From: an uncultured Myxococcales bacterium
Lineage (GTDB): Bacteria > Myxococcota_A > Polyangia > Polyangiales > Polyangiaceae
Assembly (NCBI GenBank): GCA_937872925.1
Contig: CALMUT010000371.1
Coordinates: 26,831-90,830 of the forward strand
Reading direction: 5' to 3'
DNA length: 64,000 nucleotides
Each line of letters opens with the position of its first letter. Within the stretch, counting starts at the first letter, position 1. A model generated the notes under the pieces. That model ran no database searches. It had not been told where the DNA came from and worked only from the letters and a program-made list of their open reading frames with translations. Made by a program: the position numbers and the translations under genes. Of the stretch, positions 25,010-33,500 are shown in pieces.

Positions 25010-26481
25010 CACGTGCACTCCGACAGCTCCTGAATCGTTGCCGGCGCAAGGCGTCGCCGGCGCAGCTGCGCACGCGTCGTCGGCGCCGTCGCAGTCGCGA
25101 GCGCGGAGTGGCGCTGATCATGGTGTTGGGCGCGCTGACGATTCTGGCGGTGATGCTCGCGGAGTTCCAGGACGAAACTAGCGCAGAGCTGGGGAGCGCG
25201 TTGTCCCATCGCGACGCCGTGCAGGCGGAATACGCGGGGCGCAGCGCGGTGAATCTCTCCCGGCTCCTGATCGCCAGCGAGCCGACCATTCGCAAAGCGC
25301 TGGCGCCGCTGTTCTTGCTGATGAAGCAGGGGCCGCCGCAGATCCCGGTATGGGAATTCGCAGATCGCGTGCTCGGCGCGTTCAACAACGCGGAAGGCGG
25401 CGAGGCCTTCAAGTCCCTGGCGGGCGTGGACATCCAAGAAGGCGAGAATCTGGGTTTCGACGGTGCGGGCTTCGAGGTGCGCATCATCGACGAAGACTCG
25501 AAGATCAACCTCAATGTGGCCGCGCGGGGCGACGCCTTTAGCCAGGCGCGTTTGGCCCAACAGCTGATCGGTCTTTTGACCGGGCCGCAGTACGACCCGC
25601 TTTTTGAACATCGGGACAGCGACGGCCAGTTCTCGGACCGCCAGACGATTTGTTCTGCCATCGTGGATTGGGCCGATCCGGACCAAGACGGCTATCCCTG
25701 CGATCCCCACTCCGGCACGGCGCAGCAGGCTGGCGCCGAGGACTCGTTCTATCAACTGCTCAAGAAGCCCTACCCTCGCAAGAACGCCGCCTTTGACAGC
25801 TTGGAAGAGCTGCATATGGTGCGGGGCATTGGCGACGACTTCTGGAGCACCTTCATTGATCCGGATCCCGACAAGCCAGAGAAGCGAGTGGTGACGGTCT
25901 GGGGCCAAGGCAAGATCAACGTGAACACCGCCAATGGCCAGACCATCTTGGCGGTGGTGTGTGGCGCTGCCACGCCAGGCACGCCGGTGTGTGCCGACCC
26001 TGCCGAGGCCGCGAAGTTCCTGACGGCCATGACCATGGTGAAAGGCTTCACGGCCGGCGCGCCCCTATTTGGCTCCACGAAGGCGTTTTTGAACGCTCTC
26101 AAGGGTCGCGGCATGTTTGGCAAAGTGCTCGAAGCGCTTGCGATGAAACCGGTCACCCTGCTGAGCGAGTCCGAGTTGGCCAAAGCCATCACCACAGAGA
26201 GCAAGGTTTTCAGCATTTACGCCACGGGTGTGGTCAAGATCGGCAAGCGTGAAACCCGGGTGCGGGTGCACAGCGTGGTGGACTTCCGCGGCGCTCCGGT
26301 GGTGACGCAGAACTCCGCCCTTGGGCTGCTCGCCGGGCTGGCTCCGGGCGCGCAGCCACCTGCGGGACAAGACCCGGCAGCGGACGAAACCAAGCTGCCC
26401 GAGGGTGCGACGGAATCCGCGATTCCATCGGCGTTTCAACCCGGCCCAGGTGGCACGGTCATCTATCATCGTATCGACTAA
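25006..26481 (+). CDS. gspK: Minor pseudopilin GspK
   Basis: ATG 25006 overlaps the gspJ stop. A long, very basic leader (about 33 residues) precedes RG-VALIMVLGALTILAV. The +5 Glu is replaced, which is usual for GspK. The large globular domain includes VRIIDEDSKINLN and DWADPDQDG, and later WGQGKINVNTA, all typical of GspK. At 491 residues it is longer than the E. coli protein, with a Pro-rich C-terminal extension. GspK caps the pseudopilus. A 29-base gap with an ACAGGACAGG-like ribosome site separates it from gspL. Confidence 0.93.
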   Translation: MTRALRQLLNRCRRKASPAQLRTRRRRRRSRERGVALIMVLGALTILAVMLAEFQDETSAELGSALSHRDAVQAEYAGRSAVNLSRLLIASEPTIRKALAPLFLLMKQGPPQIPVWEFADRVLGAFNNAEGGEAFKSLAGVDIQEGENLGFDGAGFEVRIIDEDSKINLNVAARGDAFSQARLAQQLIGLLTGPQYDPLFEHRDSDGQFSDRQTICSAIVDWADPDQDGYPCDPHSGTAQQAGAEDSFYQLLKKPYPRKNAAFDSLEELHMVRGIGDDFWSTFIDPDPDKPEKRVVTVWGQGKINVNTANGQTILAVVCGAATPGTPVCADPAEAAKFLTAMTMVKGFTAGAPLFGSTKAFLNALKGRGMFGKVLEALAMKPVTLLSESELAKAITTESKVFSIYATGVVKIGKRETRVRVHSVVDFRGAPVVTQNSALGLLAGLAPGAQPPAGQDPAADETKLPEGATESAIPSAFQPGPGGTVIYHRID

Positions 26482-26510
26482 GCTGGGCGAAAGGCTGCTA
26501 CAGGACAGGC

Positions 26511-28010
26511 ATGGCACGTTGGGTAGGCATAGACATTCGGGCATCGCACGTACGCGCGGTGTTGCTGCGCACGAGCTATCGCAAGGTGGCGATCGAGCAG
26601 ATGCTGGAAGTGAGCCTCGCCGAAGTTGCAGATCTCGACGCGGCGTTGCGCGCGGTGGCGTTGCCCCTCATGCAGCAGGGTGAGCCCTTCGCCATTGCGG
26701 TGGAAGGAGAGCAGGCGTTTATCCACCGCTTGACGCTGCCTTCCACGGCGCTCAAGCAGCTGGCGGAGGTATTGCCTTTCGAGATTGAGGCGAATGTGCC
26801 CGTGGCGTTGGATGACCTGGTCCACGACCATCGCCTGCTGCGCCGGGACCCGAAGGCCGAGCACGTCGTGGTCATGACCGCCGCCGCGCGCAAGGCGCAA
26901 GTGCGTGCACGCATCGATCACATCAAGGTGATTTTGGGTGCTGAGCCTGAACGCGTCGGCGTGGGCACGTTGCCCCTGGCCAATCTCGCGTCGCTGTGTC
27001 CGCAGCTGGCCGTGGCGGGCCCCGTAGCCGTCGTGGACCTGGGCGGGACCCGCACCGAAGTCGTCTTGCTGAGCCATGGGGAGCCCGTTTTTGCCCGCAC
27101 CCTCAGCCGCGGCGTGGCGGGATTGCCCGAAAGCGCGTCTGCACTCGCTGCAGAACTGCGACAGACCTTCGTGGCTTGGCTAGCGCACGAGGGAGATCCC
27201 GTCGAAAGCATCTTCTTGGTCGGGGCGGGGGCGCACGCGCCGGGGGCCGAGAGCTATTTGGCGCACGAGCTTGGCATCGCGGTGCAGCAGCTGCCGCCCC
27301 TGGCCTTCGAACAGATCACCGACGACCAAAGCCAGAGCGTGCCGCGTTTCGCCAAGGCGATCGCCCTGGCGCTGGGCTTGGCCGGCCGCGGCCACGATTT
27401 GGACTTGCGTCAGGGGGGCTTGTCTTTCCAGCGCGGCTTTGGGTTTCTCAAAGAAAAGGTTCCGCTGCTGACCGGCTTGGGGGCGGCAGTTTTGATCAGC
27501 TTTGCCTTCGCTACCTGGGCTGAGATGCGCGCGCTTTCAAGAGACGAAGAGACACTGACGAAGGCGCTGAGCGCGCTTTCCAAGGAAGTCTTGGGGCAGC
27601 CCGCAGAGACCGCCGAAGAAGCGCAGACGCTTCTGGAACGGGCCAAAGGCCTCGAAGAAACCGACCCGATGCCCCATATGGACGCCTACGACACTATCGT
27701 CGAGCTCTCCACGGCCATTCCCATGAGCATCACCCACGACATCGAAGATTTCGACATGCAGCGTGGGCATTTGAAGCTCAGTGGGGTGGTGGGGTCCACC
27801 CAAGACGCCCAGCAGATCGCGACGGCTTTGAAGGAAGTGAAGTGCTTCGAAGACGTGAAGATTTCGAAGATCACGCAGGTCGTCAACAGCGACCGCCAAA
27901 AGTATGTGCTGGAGCTCGACGTGCGCTGCCCCGAAGACGCGCCGAAAAAGAAGAAGAAGAAGGCGGACGGTACCGGCGATAGTCCGGAGACCGAGGAGTC
28001 GAGCCAATGA
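26511..28010 (+). CDS. gspL: Type II secretion protein GspL (PilM-like domain fused to a membrane stalk)
   Basis: The 499-residue protein opens with an actin-like, PilM/GspL cytoplasmic domain (VGIDIRASHVRAVLLR; VAVVDLGGTRTEVVLL). A membrane helix follows near 322-343 (LLTGLGAAVLISFAFATWA). The periplasmic part is PilN-like and ends in a Lys-rich tail. It recruits the GspE ATPase to the membrane and pairs with GspM. Its stop overlaps the gspM ATG (ATGA at 28007). Confidence 0.9.
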   Translation: MARWVGIDIRASHVRAVLLRTSYRKVAIEQMLEVSLAEVADLDAALRAVALPLMQQGEPFAIAVEGEQAFIHRLTLPSTALKQLAEVLPFEIEANVPVALDDLVHDHRLLRRDPKAEHVVVMTAAARKAQVRARIDHIKVILGAEPERVGVGTLPLANLASLCPQLAVAGPVAVVDLGGTRTEVVLLSHGEPVFARTLSRGVAGLPESASALAAELRQTFVAWLAHEGDPVESIFLVGAGAHAPGAESYLAHELGIAVQQLPPLAFEQITDDQSQSVPRFAKAIALALGLAGRGHDLDLRQGGLSFQRGFGFLKEKVPLLTGLGAAVLISFAFATWAEMRALSRDEETLTKALSALSKEVLGQPAETAEEAQTLLERAKGLEETDPMPHMDAYDTIVELSTAIPMSITHDIEDFDMQRGHLKLSGVVGSTQDAQQIATALKEVKCFEDVKISKITQVVNSDRQKYVLELDVRCPEDAPKKKKKKADGTGDSPETEESSQ

Positions 28011-28600
28011 GCCTCGCGGAGCGCATCGACCGACTCGAACCCCGGGAGCGCCGCTTGCTGGGGATCCTGGGCGTGGTGGTGGTGGTGCTCGGGGTCGTGC
28101 TGGTCCCAGTCAGCGTCACCGCCTACCTTGCGAGCCAGCGCTCGGACGTACGGGAGCTGAAGGCCGCCATCGACGACATCCAGGCCGGCCGCGCCCAAGT
28201 CGAACGGCGTGCCCTAGAGAAGAAGCAGGTGCTCGAGCGTTACCAGAAGCAGGCGCCGGCCATGGCCAGCCTGCTGGAAAAACACGCCAACGAAGCCAAG
28301 CTGGAGATCCCGGAGAGCCAGGATCGCGCCATGGTGCCCCACGGCAAGAACTACGAAGAGCGCTCCACGAAGATTGTCTTCCGCAAGGTGGGCATGCTCA
28401 ACCTGGTGAAGTTCATGGAAAGCGTCGAGCAGAGCGGCCATCCCGTCAGCATCTCGCGCTTGAACATCCGCAAGCGGGGCACTGAGCAAGATAGCTTCGA
28501 CGTGGAGATGGTGGTCAGCGCTTTTGACCGCAAGGAAGAGCCGAAAAAGAAGAAGGCCCGCAGCGGCGACGCCACCGAGTCTGCGGAGGGTTCCGAATGA
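28007..28600 (+). CDS. gspM: Type II secretion protein GspM
   Basis: This 197-residue protein has a short cytoplasmic segment (LEPRERRLLGILG), one membrane helix (residues 18-42) and a coiled-coil region (DIQAGRAQVERRALEKKQVL). A ferredoxin-like periplasmic domain follows (IVFRKVGMLNLVKFMESVE). It matches GspM/PilO topology and sits at the normal position after gspL. A Lys-rich C-terminal tail mirrors that of GspL. It overlaps gspN by four bases. Confidence 0.87.
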   Translation: MSLAERIDRLEPRERRLLGILGVVVVVLGVVLVPVSVTAYLASQRSDVRELKAAIDDIQAGRAQVERRALEKKQVLERYQKQAPAMASLLEKHANEAKLEIPESQDRAMVPHGKNYEERSTKIVFRKVGMLNLVKFMESVEQSGHPVSISRLNIRKRGTEQDSFDVEMVVSAFDRKEEPKKKKARSGDATESAEGSE

Positions 28601-29643
28601 ACCCGCGGCTCAAGAAGATCCTGATCGGCGCGTCCTATCCGCTGTTCTATCTGACCGTATTCGTCCTGTTTTGCGTCGCGACCTTTCCCTACGAGCGGCT
28701 CAAGGACCGCGTGGAGGCGGAGTTCAACGCGCGGCAGCCTGCGGGCACCGGGACGCGCCTGGCCATTGAGGACATGTCCGGCTATTTCATCAGCGGCATC
28801 GAGGCGGACAACGTCACCATGACGACGCCGCAGCCCGCGGATGAAGACGGCAAGGCCGTGGAGCCCAAGGTCGTCACCATCGAACACGTGCACGCCCGGG
28901 TATCTTTGCTGCGTTTGATTGCAGGAACGACTCACGTCAACTTCGGCGCGGACGCGTTCAGCGGCACCATTTCCGGGCATACTTCGGATGCCGGTGGGGA
29001 TCGCGTGATTGAGCTCGAGCTCGAAGGAGTGGACGTCGGTAGCTTGCCGACCGTCGCCCAGGCCGTTGGCCTGCCCATGACCGGTGCGCTTACGGGCAGC
29101 GTGCAGCTGCGCTTGCCGGAGAGCAAACTGTCCAAAGCCGAAGGCAAGATCGAGCTAACAGTGAACGACCTGTCCGTCGGCGACGGCAAGGCCAAGATCC
29201 GCAACACCATCGCGCTGCCGAAGCTGTCCGCCGGGGATTTGGAGCTCGTTGCAGAAGCATTGGATGGCCGGTTGAAGGTGGAAAAGCTCAATACCAAGGG
29301 CAAAGATCTGGAGCTCATCGCCGACGGCAACGTGCGATTGCGTGACCCTTTCGAGCAAAGCCTGGTCGAGATGTCGATGCGCTTTTCTTTCACCGACGCC
29401 TACAAGAACAAGAACGACATCACCCGCGGACTCTTCGGCGCCCCGGGCTCGAGCATGCCCGGGCTCTTCGACCTGGATCCAAAGAACAAGAACGCAAAGC
29501 GTCCGGACGGATTCTACGCCTGGCGCATCACGGGTCCGTTTTCGCGCATCGACGCTGATCCCGTCTCCGCCGGTGGCGGCGCCCGACCCGGCAACCTAGG
29601 CCTCAGCCCCGCCGCCCGGGGCGCCCGCGGCTTCTCTCCCTGA
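28597..29643 (+). CDS. gspN: Type II secretion protein GspN
   Basis: The 348-residue protein has one N-terminal membrane helix (YPLFYLTVFVLFCVATFPY) and a mostly beta periplasmic domain. It matches deltaproteobacterial GspN, which shares the AsmA-like or GspN fold (TRLAIEDMSGYFISGIEADNV; GLPMTGALTGSVQLRLP). GspN is dispensable in several systems and its role is not settled. It is the last gene of the operon. A weak GC hairpin (29692-29708 region) follows it. Confidence 0.85.
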   Translation: MNPRLKKILIGASYPLFYLTVFVLFCVATFPYERLKDRVEAEFNARQPAGTGTRLAIEDMSGYFISGIEADNVTMTTPQPADEDGKAVEPKVVTIEHVHARVSLLRLIAGTTHVNFGADAFSGTISGHTSDAGGDRVIELELEGVDVGSLPTVAQAVGLPMTGALTGSVQLRLPESKLSKAEGKIELTVNDLSVGDGKAKIRNTIALPKLSAGDLELVAEALDGRLKVEKLNTKGKDLELIADGNVRLRDPFEQSLVEMSMRFSFTDAYKNKNDITRGLFGAPGSSMPGLFDLDPKNKNAKRPDGFYAWRITGPFSRIDADPVSAGGGARPGNLGLSPAARGARGFSP

Positions 29644-29764
29644 CGCGGCGAAGGCCACCTCGCCAGCGAAGTGAGCCGCGCCCAGTAGTTGCACGCGCCG
29701 GCGGCGCGCCGCACAATCTCGCGGTGGCAATGCGAGTCGTGGCGCACACGCCGAGGAACACGGC

Positions 29765-30385
29765 GTGATGCCGAGGCGCCGGTTACGCGGTGCGGTCGAG
29801 CCGATTGTACTTGGCAGCATCGCGCTGCTCGCGACTGCCGCGGGCTGCGGCGGCAATGTCGACGACGACAATGCTGCGGGTGGCTCGAGCGGCGGCAAAG
29901 GCGGTGTCGCTGCGGGTGGCTCGAGCGGCGGAAAGGGCGGCACATCCGGCACCGCCGGCGGCGCGTCTCCGTGTGCTGGGAAGAAGTGCGGCCAGCCTTG
30001 TTTGCCGTGTACAAGCGGCACTTCGGGCTGCAAGGAGGGCCGTTGTAGCCAGTCGGGGGAGTGCACGAACGCGCTCGTGCTTTGCGTTGCATGCGAGGAA
30101 GCGTCGGACTGCCCTCCACCGCCGCCGGTCTGTAGCGAATGTCCGGATGGAATAACTTGGTGCGCGGGCGTCGAATGCGAATTCGGCGCTTGCGTGCCCT
30201 TCGCTCCGGATTGCGGTCCAAGTCCCGGTTACGATCCCTGCGCCGGAGGGCACTGCGGCTCTCCATGCCAGCTGTGCAACCCAATCTTGTCCAGCTGCAT
30301 CGAGCCGCCGGGATCAAGACGCTGCTTCCCACTGCAGGGTAATGAACACGAGTGCAAGCTGGGCGTACCGGCGTGCCCACGCTGA
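29765..30385 (+). CDS. Cys-rich lipoprotein, 206 aa
   Basis: The frame starts GTG-ATG, so the start could be 29765 or 29768. A signal peptide ends in a lipobox (ATAAGC, Cys near 28). A Gly/Ser/Lys-rich linker is built from a duplicated 12-residue unit. The mature domain (residues 68-206) has about 20 cysteines in short C-x2-C and C-x3-C spacings and is probably a disulfide-knotted surface domain. I recognise no family. Such proteins are common in Polyangiales genomes. Confidence 0.68.
   Translation: MMPRRRLRGAVEPIVLGSIALLATAAGCGGNVDDDNAAGGSSGGKGGVAAGGSSGGKGGTSGTAGGASPCAGKKCGQPCLPCTSGTSGCKEGRCSQSGECTNALVLCVACEEASDCPPPPPVCSECPDGITWCAGVECEFGACVPFAPDCGPSPGYDPCAGGHCGSPCQLCNPILSSCIEPPGSRRCFPLQGNEHECKLGVPACPR
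29873..29940 (+). repeat. 36-bp tandem repeat in a lipoprotein linker
   Basis: Two copies of a 36-bp unit start at 29873 and 29909 and encode AAGGSSGGKGGV and a near copy. They differ at a few third positions. The unit extends the Gly-rich linker between lipid anchor and Cys-rich domain. Confidence 0.75.
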
Positions 30386-30562
30386 TCGACATCGGTTCGT
30401 CACCGCCCTCGGTCGCATCGCGCGCGAATCACCGAAGTATCCCGCCGACCCAAGTCCCGCCCGGCCTCGCGCAGCGCTGGCTGCAACGAGAAATGGAGTT
30501 GTAGACTCTGTGCTGGCGCGGGCGCAGCCAGTGCGAGCAAGGCTTTGGGGGGGACCGCGGAG

Positions 30563-30577
30563 GCGCCGCAGGCGCCG
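30563..30577. terminator. GC-rich hairpin between convergent genes
   Basis: GGCGCC-GCA-GGCGCC forms a 6-bp stem in the 210-base gap between the Cys-rich lipoprotein and the kinase gene, which converge here. There is no T tract, so termination is a guess. The rest of the gap shows no gene. Confidence 0.25.
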
Positions 30578-30595
30578 ACGCGAGGGGGGGCACCC

Positions 30596-33500
30596 CTAGC
30601 TGTCGACGGCGATCTTCAGCTTCTGGCGGAGCTGGAAGTACTGTTCGCTGACCGAGAAGAGCACCAACTCTTTGATGCGCTCTTGGCCGCCGACGACGCT
30701 GGAGGCTTCGTCGGAGGCCTTGATGATCTCCGCGGCCGTTTCCAAGTCGTGGGCCAGGAGGAAGCCAGCGCGATCCGCGGTGAGGTCCACGCCGGCCATC
30801 CAACGCTTCAGGTCCAGGGCTGCCCCGGACTGCAGCAGTTTGGAGACGATGCGTGCGAGTTGGTCTCGCGCCGCGCCCTGCAGGTTGGCGTTCAAGGCCG
30901 CCGAGGCTTCGTTGACCGGACCTTCGAGCTCTCCAGCGATGGGGAACTGCGGCGCGATCAGCTTGATGGCCGCAAAGAGCCAGGACTTGAGCCCGGTGCC
31001 GCTTGGCACAATTTGCCGCACGTACAGCCCGGGGCGGTAGTACGAGAGGTGCCGCCCCGCGATGAACGCGGCAGCTTGCGGCGGCACGTCGGCAGCCAGC
31101 GCCGCCATGCCCAGCACTAGGGCCGGGCGATAGGAATGCAAGAACGAGAGCCCACCCGGATCATTGGTATTCTGGAAGGTGGGTGGCGGCTCCATGCCGA
31201 AGACCCCTGCGGAGTAGTACAGGGTCTGGCTCATGGGGTAGGGGTGCCGCGTCAGGTCGATGGCGTAGCGCGGGTCGAAGCCGAGCTGTTCGAAGGCTTG
31301 ACCCCGTGCCGCCAGGATGGCGGGCTCGATCAGCGCGAAGACGCTGGTGAGGAGCGGATCGGCACCGGCGTGCATCAGCTGCGTGATCCACTCTTCGTCG
31401 GAGAGCGCTTCGGCTGCTGGCGCCGCAGACTCCGCGCGCATGCGCTTGAAAAAACGCTCTTCGTCGGGCTCGGCTAGGTTCAGCACATACAGCGCCTGGC
31501 ACAAGTTCCAGGCCGCGTCTGCGCGCTTCACTTCGGTATAGAGGCGGCGCAGGAGCTTGTAGGATTCCGGTCGGTACGGGTTCTGACGCATCAACGCGTG
31601 TTGAGACGTCACGGCCTTCTCGAGATACTTCTCGGGATCCCGCGCATACATCTCGCCCAGGTGTTCCGCACGCGCACGGTTTTCGGGCTCCAGGGTCTGC
31701 GCGGCTTCCAAGGCGTCAATTGCACGGTCCGGCCAGTTGAGGTGCTTCTCGTACAGTTCGGCGAGCTCCAAGAAAGTCTCCAGCATGACCTTCTTGTCCT
31801 TCTCTGCGGTGGCGTGTTCGAGTTTGCGCTGAAGTAGCTTCTCGACGCCGCGATGGTCGCCTTTGTCTTTGCGCAGCTCGATCGCTTCGGACAGTGCCTT
31901 GTCAGCCTTGGGGTCGAGCTCCAGCACACGGCCGTAGAACTCCAGGGCTCGGTCGACGTCGCCCATCTGACGGGCACAGACAATGGCCGCGGTCTGCAGG
32001 TACTTCGCACGCTGCTTGGGCTCTTCGACGAAGTCTGCCAAGCGCAGCACAACGTCCACCAGCTTGCCCCAGTCCTTTTCCTCGCTGTACAGCTGCATCA
32101 GCTTGGTCAGAAGCCGGCGATCTTCCGGCTTCTCTTCCAAAGCAGCCACGTAGCTCTTGGTGGCACGGGTGCGGTCGTTTAGGTGCTCGGACGCAATGTC
32201 GCCAATATCGATCAAGAGGTCCGCACGCTGATCCCCATCGGCGATATCCAGGTGGCGGGTCTTGATCTTGATGGCGCCTTCCCAGTCGCCTTTGCCGGCG
32301 CATACACCGGCGAGCGCCTCTAGGGGCAGCGCTGCGGACGGATCCAAATCGGCGGCTTCTTCCAGGGCCTTTTGCGCTTCGTCCCAGCGCTCGCAGCGGC
32401 GCAGGGCTTCGCCATAGCGAGCTAAGGACAGCGCCTTGTCTTTGGCTTTCAGCTGCTTTCCGAAGCGCTCTAGGTAGTCTTTGTAGAGGTCAACGGCGCG
32501 TGCAGGGGCGCCGTTCTCGAAGGTGACCTGAGCGACGCGGCCGAAGGCTTCCATGTCCTCGGGTGCGATGCGCAGCAGGGTGTCCATCGGCGCAAGTGCG
32601 TCCTCGGTGGACCCGCTCTGGGTCAACGAGTCCACATAGCGAACCAGCACGCGTACTGCGTCTTTCTTTTCGAGGCTCTCTGCGCGTCCTGCCAGCGCGC
32701 CAAAGTGCTTTGCGGCTTCGAGCAGTCGGCCGCTTTCGAATGCCAAGTCGCCGAGCAACATGAGCCCGTGGATGTTGGTGGGGTCGAAAGAGATCGCGCG
32801 CTTAGCGGCTTCCTCGGACCGCTTCGGGTCCTTGAGCTTGTCCCGCAGTAGCATCGCCAGCTCGCCGGCTAGCTTGGACTTGGCGCGATCGCCGTCAGTG
32901 CGTTCAAGCTCGCGCTCCAACAACTTGATGGCGGCGTTCACGTCTCCCCGAGCGAGATACGCTCCGCGCAAGGCGGCGGAGGTGCCAGCGTCACCGGGGT
33001 TGGCATCCAGCGCCAGCTTGTAGCGCTCGATAGCGCGATCCCGATCGCCGCGGCCTTCGAGTAGTCTGGCTGCGCGCAAGTACTGTTCAGCCTTGGCCTC
33101 CGGCGTACCGGCCTTCTCGGCCAGGGCGTCGATCGCCGATAGCGCCGCGTCCGCGTCGCCCGCGGTCTCCCGTAGCCGAGCCAACGCTTCCAGGGCCCCG
33201 GCGTGTTCGGGATCGAGCTCCAGGGCTTTTTCGTAGGCCACGGTGGCGCGGTCGGTGGCACCGACCTGCTCCATCAGCACGCGGCCCAGGGCCAGCGTGA
33301 GCTCTAGCTGGTGTGCGGGTTCGGCGACCAACTTGATGTGACGCTCGTACAGACCCGCCACGTCTTCCCAGCGATCGAGGGCGCGGTAGTGCCGCACCAG
33401 GGCAGAGAGTGCGCCTTCATGCGCGGAATCGATCTCCAGAATCGCTTCCCAGGCGGCCGCTGCCTTTTCGTGATCGAGGAACTCTTCGTCCTGGATCCCT

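Noticed and set aside
31005..31020. TGGCAC followed by TTGC inside the kinase-TPR gene
   Set aside because: The spacing is three bases instead of five and it is inside a coding region, so not a sigma-54 promoter.
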